DNA of 5,632 bases from a bacterium MnTg04 (GTDB taxonomy: Bacteria > Pseudomonadota > Gammaproteobacteria > Steroidobacterales > MnTg04): positions 1 to 5,632 of the forward strand of contig BFAU01000104.1 of assembly GCA_008975185.1 (NCBI GenBank). Direction: 5' to 3'. A model generated the notes under the pieces. That model saw nothing but the letters and a program-made list of their open reading frames with translations, was not told the DNA's origin and made no database searches. The position numbers and the translations under genes were made by a program. Positions within the stretch are counted from its first letter, which is position 1, and each line of letters begins with the position of its first letter. Below are positions 1 to 5,259 of the stretch, piece after piece.

Positions 1-595
1 CGTACTGGCTGCCTCTGTCGGAATGATGGATCAGGCCCGGCAGTGGCTTTCTCAAATTGACCGCCATCATCAATGCCCGGATCACCAGCGCTTTCTTCAT
101 GCACCGATCAATGGACCAACCGACCACGCGGCGGGAATACAGATCAATGATCACCGCCAGGTAGATCCAGCCCTGCTGGGTCCAGAGATAGGTGATGTCT
201 GATCCCCAAGCCTGATTCGGTGCCGACGGTGAGAAATCCCGATTCAGGATATTCTCAGCCACCGGCAGCTTGTGCTTGCTGTCTGTCGTTACTTTGTATT
301 TGCGCTTCTGTCTGACCTTTAGCTGTAGCTGTTTCATCAAACGTCGTGTCTTGTCACGGCCACTCTCAAATCCTTCCTGGCGCAGGTCCTGCATCATCAT
401 GCGGCTGCCAAGGCTGCCTCGAGAAACGGCAAAAAGTTCCTTCATACGACGCCTCAGAGCCAGCTCCTCGGGCGCAATGATCTTGCAAGGCTGAGCTCTC
501 CAGTCGTAGTAGGCACTGCGCTGAACGCCAAGCTGCTGGCACAGAAGCTTCACCGGAAAATCATTCGCCTGGTCACGAATAAACGCATACTTCAC
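1..595 (-). CDS. IS3-family transposase OrfB, DDE integrase domain, 3' part cut by window edge
   Basis: This is the catalytic half of the transposase. The frame is open for 198 codons from GTG at 595, which overlaps the orfA stop, to the left edge. It begins KYAFIRDQ, a typical IS3 OrfB opening. An HTH_21-like region follows (about residues 15-95, including QLGVQRSAYYDW and GSLGSRMMMQDL), then the rve/RNase-H-like core from about residue 125. Two of the three DDE residues are visible: Asp133 in WGSDITYLW and Asp193 in HHSDRGSQY. The catalytic Glu should lie past the edge. There is no good ribosome binding site before the GTG. The protein is more likely made as an OrfAB fusion by -1 slippage at 625-631, since the -1 frame is open from there into this frame. 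No degeneration is visible. Confidence 0.93.
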   Translation of the reverse strand, partial: MKYAFIRDQANDFPVKLLCQQLGVQRSAYYDWRAQPCKIIAPEELALRRRMKELFAVSRGSLGSRMMMQDLRQEGFESGRDKTRRLMKQLQLKVRQKRKYKVTTDSKHKLPVAENILNRDFSPSAPNQAWGSDITYLWTQQGWIYLAVIIDLYSRRVVGWSIDRCMKKALVIRALMMAVNLRKPLPGLIHHSDRGSQY

Positions 596-885
596 TTCAT
601 TTCCTTCGCGAAGAACTGGCTGGCTTTTTTTAAAATCTCTTTTTCCACCCGCAGTTGACGGACCTCTTTACGCAGCCGCTTCAGCTCCTCACGCTCATCA
701 CCGCTCAACCGAATGCCAAACGCTTCGTTCTCAAACTGTCGGCGCCAGCGTCCAAGCAGATTGGCTCCAACGCCCAGGCTCCGAGCCGCTTCTGAGATCT
801 TGTAACCTTGCTGGGTAACCAAAGCTACTGCATCCCGCTTGAAATCTTCCGGGTAATTGCTTCGCTGTCTTTTTTCTGCTGTCAT
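592..885 (-). CDS. IS3-family transposase OrfA (helix-turn-helix, leucine zipper)
   Basis: A complete 97-residue OrfA, the usual size for the family. OrfA binds the IS ends and, in the family, modulates transposition; it also supplies the N-terminus of the OrfAB fusion. Residues 13-51 form a helix-turn-helix of the IS3/HTH_8 type, with DFKRDAVALV, ISEAARSLGV and GRWRRQF. Residues 64-88 are a charged coiled coil with leucines at 71, 78 and 85, matching the dimerising zipper of OrfA proteins. The ATG at 885 has a clear GAGGT ribosome binding site at 895-891, five bases upstream. The stop TGA (594-592) overlaps a GTG that could start orfB. The codons for Lys86-Lys87 form part of the slippery A7 run. 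Confidence 0.93.
   Translation of the reverse strand: MTAEKRQRSNYPEDFKRDAVALVTQQGYKISEAARSLGVGANLLGRWRRQFENEAFGIRLSGDEREELKRLRKEVRQLRVEKEILKKASQFFAKEMK
625..631 (-). other. Probable -1 programmed frameshift site (A AAA AAA) of the IS
   Basis: Read on the minus strand, orfA codons TTA AAA AAA GCC contain the heptamer A AAA AAA in the correct phase for tandem -1 slippage. After slippage the frame continues AGC CAG CCA GTT and so on with no stop into the orfB frame. This is the standard way IS3-family elements make OrfAB. Use of the site is inferred from family behaviour; I did not establish a stimulating stem-loop. Confidence 0.75.
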
Positions 886-921
886 CGTTCACCTCGTTAT
901 GGCAGTTTACCGCCTTAACTC

Positions 922-943
922 GGTGTCCGGATTTAGTAGACCA
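922..943 (-). repeat. Candidate terminal inverted repeat of the IS (orfA-side end)
   Basis: On the minus strand the tract begins TGGTCTACTAAATCCGGACA and lies upstream of orfA, where the IS tip should be. Starting with TG and carrying a GGACAC core is usual for IS3-group ends. It also provides the last codons (Val, Tyr) and the TAA stop of the interrupted pilW frame. The partner repeat is outside the window, so the repeat is not confirmed. A neighbouring TG at 948-947 is a less attractive alternative tip. Confidence 0.5.
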
Positions 944-1829
944 CTTCATAGACCTTGTCGTTGACATAGGTGATATCAGCGTCCTCGCTGCGCACCAATA
1001 AAAAAATCTTCGCGGATACTACCTGGCTAATCCGGCTGGCCAGCGGCGCGGCCAGGTAAACATTGGCTGCGCCGTCGTTGTCGGTGTCTATGCCAAATTC
1101 GATCTGCAGATCCTCGACGCCGCGCGCCAGGCATTCGGTGGTCATGCTGCTGGCGCCGCCAACCGGCGACAGTATCTTGCGGCACAGCGTCGGGATGCCA
1201 TCGCCGGGCGCAAACGCATAAGTCTGGACGTAATAAATGACCGGCAGGTATTCCCAATCCTGAAACGGAATCGGCACATTGACCGGTGGCGCGGCTGACA
1301 CGGGTTCAGTAAAAAGCAACCCGGTGGTCCCGTTGGTGCGCAAATAAACCCGGCCCACCTCCGGGGCTGTTTCGGCCCGGCCCGCGACACGCTTGATGGT
1401 CAGGATGTCCGTCCCCGGCTTAACATCGCCCGCCGCCAGGCAGGAGTGTGCCGCGCCGGCGCTCCCATCGGTCGCGTTATCGACCGATCCGATAGCGGCG
1501 TAGTCGCCCGCGAGATTGATCATGGAGAACGCCCAGTTCGGAAAGCCGCCGGGACCACAATCCACGCCCAGCGCAAGCGTCGTATCAAAACCCATGCCTT
1601 GCGGGGTCAGCAAATCGGCCAGCATTCCGGCCATGCTCAGATCGGTCACGATCGTATCGAGCGCAAAGCGTGCATCTTCCTGCATGCGCGCGATGTTTTC
1701 GTTCTGGTTAAAACTGCGTTTGCGCTGCAAGAATAAATTGACCAGCCCGGTCATGATCAACAGACCCAACAACATCGCGATCATCAGTTCGATCAGCGAG
1801 AAACCCGATTGTCTGGCCTGGCGGTTCAT
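933..1829 (-). pseudogene. pilW: PilW-type minor pseudopilin, 3' end disrupted by the IS
   Basis: PilW is a minor type IV pilus pseudopilin of the inner-membrane priming complex that starts pilus assembly. The chosen ATG at 1829 gives leader MNRQARQSG cut before FSLIELMIAM, with Glu14 at +5 and a hydrophobic helix to about residue 34. A TTG at 1856 would add nine residues but overlaps pilV and makes an untypical leader. AAGGA lies ten bases before the ATG. Family marks are MQEDARFALDTIVTDLSMAG (49-68), DILTIKRV (141-148), LPVIYYVQ (195-202), ARGVEDLQIEFGIDTDNDG (235-253) and VSAKIFLLVRS (271-281). After NDKVYE the frame reads VVY and stops in the IS tip. PilW relatives normally continue by roughly 20-35 residues to a TTV-x-LRN-like end, so the 298-residue product is probably C-terminally truncated. 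Whether it still works is unknown. It begins 16 bases after pilV. Confidence 0.88.
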
Positions 1830-1845
1830 CAGGTAAGCATCCTTG

Positions 1846-2454
1846 TTAAATCCCAATAAATGTTGGCACGACGATTACACGACGCAGTTCGTCGTTGTCG
1901 CCATAGAGTCCCAAGCCCACCCCACAGGGATCAGCCGGCGGTGTCGTCATTGCGGTGACACCGCGCCAAGCGATGGTCACGGAGTACCTACCCGAACCGC
2001 CTAATACAGGGCCGTTGATACAAGCGGTCGCACCAACCAGCCCACCGGTCGCGGCATCGGCACGCGTCTCCATGTTGCCATCAAGGATTCTTTCCCATTC
2101 CCAAACGTCAAAGGCGGCAATCTGCTGTGTGCTACATGGCCCGTCGATATTGTTGCAGGCTAGAGCCGGCTGCGGACCAAGCGTTCCGCCACCGAGGTCA
2201 CCGGCGTTGACGTAACTGGCCAGCGCCTGGTTGTTGCTCCTCATACGCTCGAGCAGATCGTAGGCCATCAGCGATGCGTTGGTTCTTTGCAGGGCATCGA
2301 AATTTGCTTTCTTGGCAACACCCTGCAAAGCGGCGAGAGACAGCATCCCCAGCGAGAAAACGACCAGCGTGACCAGGACCTCGATCAAACCGACACCGGC
2401 CATGCGGTGCATGGCCGGCATAGTCGATTTCGTCATTGCGGAAATTCTCAACAT
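1846..2454 (-). CDS. pilV: PilV-type minor pseudopilin
   Basis: PilV is a minor pseudopilin that joins PilW and PilX in the type IV pilus initiation complex in the inner membrane. The prepilin signature is G20/VGLIEVLVTLVVFSLGML, with Glu25 at +5 after the presumed PilD cut and the N-terminal helix to about residue 42. Further family marks are AYDLLERMRSN (64-74), VWEWERIL and YSVTIAWRG, plus an end of the RRVIVVPTFI type. Paired cysteines suggest periplasmic disulfides. The start is uncertain: ATG 2454 overlaps the fimT stop and would couple translation, while in-frame ATGs at 2436, 2421, 2412 and 2403 give shorter leaders. None has a strong ribosome binding site. Val rather than the usual Phe at +1 is mildly unusual. 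It lies between fimT (overlap) and pilW (short gap). Confidence 0.88.
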   Translation of the reverse strand: MLRISAMTKSTMPAMHRMAGVGLIEVLVTLVVFSLGMLSLAALQGVAKKANFDALQRTNASLMAYDLLERMRSNNQALASYVNAGDLGGGTLGPQPALACNNIDGPCSTQQIAAFDVWEWERILDGNMETRADAATGGLVGATACINGPVLGGSGRYSVTIAWRGVTAMTTPPADPCGVGLGLYGDNDELRRVIVVPTFIGI

Positions 2455-2990
2455 ACGGGAGCGGTACCGTCGATGTTGTATTTGGATGGCCGAGGCCGGC
2501 CGCTGGAATCAACCACGATCGTTCGGGCATATTCGGCACCGCGAATATCGCACACGGTGAATTGTCCGGTGTTGGCTCGGATGTTGTTGTTGGTCATCAT
2601 GCGGCCATTCGGACGATACATCAGGTTATTGCCGATTCCGCCGGGCGTGATCCCCGGATTGGAAATGTCATTGACCGAACGCAGAACCACATCCGTGCCG
2701 TTGACCTGGCCATCGCCATTGCCGTCGACAAAAACGACCCAGCCATTACTCCAGCTAATACCGCAGGTCTGGCCGTCGTCGCTGCCGCACATGGTTACCC
2801 GTCTGTTTTGCACTATCGCTTCGGAGCGTGCCAACTGCATGCTGCCAACCAGTATATTCAAAGAGCTGACCTGGCGATTATTGAGCAGCGTCTGATTGAA
2901 GCTGGGTACGCCAACCGTAACCAGTATCGAAAAGACCGCCAGGGTGACAAGCAGTTCGGCCAGCGTGAATCCGTTTTGTTTGATGTTCAT
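2448..2990 (-). CDS. fimT: FimT/GspH-type minor pseudopilin
   Basis: FimT is a type IV pilus minor pseudopilin with a GspH fold; in some bacteria, such as Legionella, it binds incoming DNA during natural transformation. The ATG at 2990 gives leader MNIKQNG cut before FTLAELLVTLAVFSILV, with Glu12 at +5. GGGA lies six bases upstream of this ATG. A TTG at 3005 would add five residues and is less likely. Family marks include MQLARSEAIVQNRRVTMCGS (51-70), DGQTCG, and NGWVVFVDGNGDGQ (82-95), a Ca-loop-like segment. The C-terminus has SSGRPRPSKYN, in which GRPR (164-167) fits the GRxR DNA-binding motif described for FimT. Cys68, Cys76, Cys147 and Cys180 could form disulfides. At 180 residues it is normal in size. 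It is the first gene of the pilin operon. GspH of a type II system is the alternative, but the pilV and pilW neighbours favour FimT. Confidence 0.88.
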   Translation of the reverse strand: MNIKQNGFTLAELLVTLAVFSILVTVGVPSFNQTLLNNRQVSSLNILVGSMQLARSEAIVQNRRVTMCGSDDGQTCGISWSNGWVVFVDGNGDGQVNGTDVVLRSVNDISNPGITPGGIGNNLMYRPNGRMMTNNNIRANTGQFTVCDIRGAEYARTIVVDSSGRPRPSKYNIDGTAPVC

Positions 2991-3144
2991 AAAAAGTCCC
3001 GCCAATGGTTTGTTCGTGTAACCGTGTATGCATCAAACCATCAGTGCACTTGTCATTCCGTTAACTGGTTCACACCGGATTTTTGGCTCCTCGTCAGCAC
3101 ATTGGGATACTTGTTCCGAGCCACGATTTTTGCCGGTTCCAGGA

Positions 3145-3169
3145 TCGCGGGCGCAGCGCGGAGCCGCGA
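3145..3169. repeat. Inverted repeat TCGCGG / CCGCGA
   Basis: Perfect 6-bp arms at 3145-3150 and 3164-3169 flank a 13-base G+C-rich loop. No T-run follows on either strand, so it is not a standard intrinsic terminator. It could be an operator or chance in G+C-rich DNA. Confidence 0.35.
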
Positions 3170-3172
3170 CCC

Positions 3173-3204
3173 CCGATGAGCGGTCATGGACTTCCGATAA
3201 GCGG
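3173..3204 (+). repeat. Two near-identical 11-mers CCGATRAGCGG, 21 bp apart
   Basis: CCGATGAGCGG (3173-3183) and CCGATAAGCGG (3194-3204) differ at one base and start exactly 21 bp apart, two helical turns. Each is itself a partial palindrome (CCG-5-CGG), and the second extends to TTCCG-ATAAG-CGGAA at 3192-3206. Position in a divergent promoter region suggests a pair of binding sites for a regulator on one face of the DNA. This is an inference; I do not recognise the motif. Confidence 0.4.
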
Positions 3205-3218
3205 AAAACCCCGGTTTT
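3205..3218. repeat. Palindrome AAAACC-CC-GGTTTT
   Basis: Perfect 6-bp arms at 3205-3210 and 3213-3218 around a CC centre, directly abutting the second 11-mer above. The 2-base centre is too short for an RNA hairpin loop, so a protein-binding site is more plausible than a terminator, although a T5 run forms its right arm. Confidence 0.35.
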
Positions 3219-3298
3219 TGGAGGCTCATTGAGACCTGAGTCACAGCTATTTCAAGGGCTGAGGGCATACAATCGGGCGGTCAGAAAAGGGATAGATT

Positions 3299-3820
3299 AT
3301 GCAAAGCGACGCCGAAACCGGTCCGACTACATTGACAGGAGAGCGCAACCTGGGCGTAGCCGTGGACATTTCGGCAACCGGCGCGGCCCGTGAAATGACC
3401 GACAGGCGCCGTTTTACCTTCAAGACCATCCTTTATGGCCTCTTCAAACCACGGCGCCGTGGCCCGCGCAGAGGCGAAGACAGCGACAGCTACCACGCCG
3501 ATTTCTTCGACCGCAGCCTGATGTTTCCTGCGGTGGGCACGGTCCTGCTCAGTGCGATCGACGCGATGCTGACGCTGATCGCGATCGGCAATGGCCTGGC
3601 GACCGAGGCGAACGCCGCCATGGCCACGTTGATGGAGAACAGCAGCGCAAGCTTCGCGGGCTGGAAGCTATTCGGCACCATCGTAGGCGTGGTGGTGCTG
3701 ATATCCATGGCGAATATGCGGGTACTGGCCGGCCTCAGGGCAAGATCCATTCTGTATTTCCTGTTCGGTGGATATACACTGCTGATCACCTACCAGTTAC
3801 TGAATATCTACACCGCTTGA
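3299..3820 (+). CDS. DUF5658-type small membrane protein
   Basis: A 173-residue protein of unknown function that I assign to the DUF5658 family by pattern. An N-terminal cytoplasmic, basic part contains TDRRRFTFKTILYGLFKPRRRGPRR (34-58), like the DRRRFS-x-RTLLYG and RRRG-x-RR segment seen in relatives. Next is an acidic stretch, DSDSYHADFFD (61-71). Three membrane segments follow at about 75-98, 119-140 and 149-171. The first carries IDAMLTLIAIGNGLATEAN, matching the family's Asp-x-x-LT and Glu-x-N pattern in a helix and loop. The ATG has a good ribosome binding site, AAGGGA at 3287-3292, six bases upstream. It is divergent from fimT and 107 bp before the M48 protease gene on the same strand. 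No enzymatic residues are evident, and the biochemical role is not known. The link to pili is positional only. Confidence 0.75.
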   Translation: MQSDAETGPTTLTGERNLGVAVDISATGAAREMTDRRRFTFKTILYGLFKPRRRGPRRGEDSDSYHADFFDRSLMFPAVGTVLLSAIDAMLTLIAIGNGLATEANAAMATLMENSSASFAGWKLFGTIVGVVVLISMANMRVLAGLRARSILYFLFGGYTLLITYQLLNIYTA

Positions 3821-3841
3821 AAAAATCGGGTGGCTTGCCCA

Positions 3842-3860
3842 ATTTTGCGCACTGCAAAAT
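3842..3860. repeat. Hairpin ATTTTGC-GCACT-GCAAAAT between two plus-strand genes
   Basis: Perfect 7-bp arms at 3842-3848 and 3854-3860 with a 5-base loop lie 21 bases after the DUF5658 stop. No U-run follows in either direction, so it is not a canonical rho-independent terminator. It may protect or pause the upstream transcript, or act as an operator for the protease gene. Confidence 0.45.
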
Positions 3861-3916
3861 GACCCAACACGCCGATTGCAATACTGTCTCCCGAACCTAA
3901 CTCAATGCTAAGAAGT

Positions 3917-3921
3917 GGGAG
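3917..3921 (+). promoter_or_regulatory. Ribosome binding site of the M48 protease gene
   Basis: GGGAG six bases before ATG 3928 supports that start, which also yields a complete N-terminal signal-like segment. Confidence 0.7.
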
Positions 3922-3927
3922 ATCGCC

Positions 3928-5250
3928 ATGTCCGGGAGATTCGTCTGGCTGAATGCGTTCAGCGTCGCGTTGCTGATGCTGCTATTCGACAACCCGCTGT
4001 GGGCCCAGGAATCGCCGGTTAGCCTCGATATTCCGGCAGGTGCGCTCGCTGGCACAGATTTCGATGTCGATCGGGCAACGGATGCCTATGTCGCATTGCT
4101 AGGCGAGGAACAGCGGGCAAAATCGGACGCCTATATGGAAGGCGGTTACTGGCTCGAGCTGTGGGGATTTCTGTATGGCCTGGCCGTCGCGTGGCTGTTG
4201 CTGCGTTTTCGAATTTCCGCCGCAATACGCGATCTTGCGGAGCGAATCGGCAAATGGAACTGGCTGCATACCCTCGCCTATGCCGTGCAGTACATCGTGA
4301 TCACGACCATCCTGGTTTTTCCGCTGTCTCTTTACCAGGGGTTTTTTCGCGAACACAAATACGAATTGGCAACCCAGAATTTCGCTGGCTGGTTTTCCGA
4401 TCAATTGACCGGCCTGATGGTCGGCGCCATCCTTGGCAGCCTGGCATTATTGCTAATCTACACGGTAATCCGAAAAGCGGGCCAGTTGTGGTGGATATGG
4501 GCCAGCGTTGCTTCGGTTGCTTTCATATTCTTCACTTCGTTTATCGCGCCGGTCTATGTCGCGCCGTTATTCAATGACTACCAAAGCCTGGAAGAGGGGC
4601 CGGTTCGTGAGCAGATCATGTCCATGGCGCGGGCCAACGACATACCGGTCGATGATGTTTACTGGTTTGACGCTTCTCGCCAAACCAAGCGTATCAGCGC
4701 CAACGTCAGCGGTTTCCTCAACACGACACGCATCAGCCTCAATGACAACCTGCTCGAGCGCACCTCACCCGAAGAAATCCAGGCGGTCATGGGTCACGAG
4801 ATGGGGCACTACATCCTCAACCATGGCGTCAAGCTGGTCATGCAGTTTGGACTGGTCCTGGTCGGGGGATTTGCCTTCGTCAACTGGGGATTTGGCAGAG
4901 CGCTGGTACGCTGGGGAGAAAACTGGGGTGTCCGCGATATCGGCGATACCGCGGGCTTGCCGTTGCTTGGCGCCGTGTTGTCGGTTTATTTTCTGGTCGT
5001 GACGCCGTTGACCAACTCGATCATCCGCGTGGCTGAGGTGGAAGCGGACAATTACGGACTGAATGTCGCCGGACAACCGGATGGCTTCGCCCGGGTTGCG
5101 ATGCGTTTGAGCGAGTATCGCAAGATCAGCCCTGGCGCCCTTGAAGAGTTCCTTTTTTATGACCATCCCAGCGGGCGCAACCGCGTGCACATGGCCATGC
5201 TGTGGAAAGCAGAACATCAGGACTCCGAGCCCACAATGGCAAAAGACTAA
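3928..5250 (+). CDS. M48-family membrane metalloprotease, Ste24/CAAX-protease-like
   Basis: A 440-residue zinc endopeptidase of the M48 family with an N-terminal CAAX-protease-type membrane domain (Peptidase_M48_N). In eukaryotes Ste24 trims prenylated proteins; in bacteria, related enzymes take part in membrane-protein quality control, and the substrate here is unknown. Residues 1-27 are a signal peptide or signal anchor ending LWAQ. Further hydrophobic segments lie at about 77-94, 113-136, 160-181, 188-209, 303-322 and 345-366, giving the seven-segment pattern of Ste24. Zinc ligands are visible: His290 and His294 in HEMGH with catalytic Glu291, and Glu372 in EVEADNYGL. Upstream, FDASRQTKRISANVSGF (247-263) and ISLNDNLLERTSPEEIQAVMGH match the Ste24 substrate-strand region. 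The C-terminus has DHPSGRNRVHMAMLWKAEH, usual for the family. The frame is intact and of normal length. It converges with the oxygenase gene. Confidence 0.92.
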   Translation: MSGRFVWLNAFSVALLMLLFDNPLWAQESPVSLDIPAGALAGTDFDVDRATDAYVALLGEEQRAKSDAYMEGGYWLELWGFLYGLAVAWLLLRFRISAAIRDLAERIGKWNWLHTLAYAVQYIVITTILVFPLSLYQGFFREHKYELATQNFAGWFSDQLTGLMVGAILGSLALLLIYTVIRKAGQLWWIWASVASVAFIFFTSFIAPVYVAPLFNDYQSLEEGPVREQIMSMARANDIPVDDVYWFDASRQTKRISANVSGFLNTTRISLNDNLLERTSPEEIQAVMGHEMGHYILNHGVKLVMQFGLVLVGGFAFVNWGFGRALVRWGENWGVRDIGDTAGLPLLGAVLSVYFLVVTPLTNSIIRVAEVEADNYGLNVAGQPDGFARVAMRLSEYRKISPGALEEFLFYDHPSGRNRVHMAMLWKAEHQDSEPTMAKD

Positions 5251-5259
5251 AAACCTGCT

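Larger units (their letters stand above)
1..943 (-). mobile_element. IS3-family insertion sequence, partial (one end only)
   Basis: The element carries the two overlapping transposase frames typical of the IS3 family, orfA and orfB, both on the minus strand. An A7 slippery site lies near the orfA end. The probable terminus next to orfA is the TGG at 943-941, where the sequence stops looking like pilW and starts a tract resembling an IS3-type terminal repeat. The exact tip is inferred, because the other end lies beyond position 1 and neither the matching inverted repeat nor a target duplication can be compared. What is visible shows no internal stop or frameshift damage, so the copy could be active. 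It sits inside the 3' part of a pilW gene, in the same orientation. Confidence 0.9.
2991..3298. other. Divergent intergenic region between fimT and the DUF5658 gene
   Basis: These 308 bp should hold promoters for the pilin operon (leftward) and the DUF5658 gene (rightward). Rightward, TACAAT at 3268-3273 resembles a -10 box about 25 bases before the start codon, but no good -35 lies at 16-18 bp, so it is weak. Leftward I see no convincing sigma-70 or sigma-54 (GG/GC at -24/-12) promoter. The segment 3145-3218 has a cluster of short repeats listed separately. I found no RNA gene, and no long frame here looks like a real protein. Confidence 0.6.

Noticed and set aside
270..494. 74-codon plus-strand frame in the IS
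   Set aside because: Antisense to orfB, which is clearly the real transposase frame.
1830..1856. TTG start for pilW at 1856
   Set aside because: Would overlap pilV and lengthen the leader; the ATG at 1829 gives a standard 9-residue prepilin leader with an AAGGA upstream.
2287..2895. 202-codon open frame on the plus strand
   Set aside because: Antisense to the ends of fimT and pilV, no recognisable protein features.
3043..3050. AGTGCACT 8-bp palindrome upstream of fimT
   Set aside because: Short palindromes of this size are expected by chance, and no second copy or promoter context supports it.
2436..3179. 247-codon open frame on the plus strand
   Set aside because: It lies opposite fimT, whose product has an unmistakable prepilin signature and GspH features; the plus-strand translation shows no domain, signal or usual composition.
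3028..3393. 121-codon open frame spanning the intergenic region
   Set aside because: Arg-rich, overlaps the DUF5658 start in another frame, no ribosome binding site or domain; it is most likely chance in G+C-rich DNA.
3356..3410. PilZ-like residues (DISATG, DRRR) in the DUF5658 protein
   Set aside because: In PilZ domains the Arg motif comes before the DxSxxG motif by some 20-30 residues; here the order is reversed and there is no room for the beta-barrel.
4508..5002. 164-codon open frame inside the protease gene
   Set aside because: Ser/Arg-rich out-of-frame translation of the M48 coding region; the M48 frame explains the sequence fully.
4765..5217. 150-codon frame antisense to the protease gene
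   Set aside because: Mirror of the conserved HEMGH coding region, no independent protein features.
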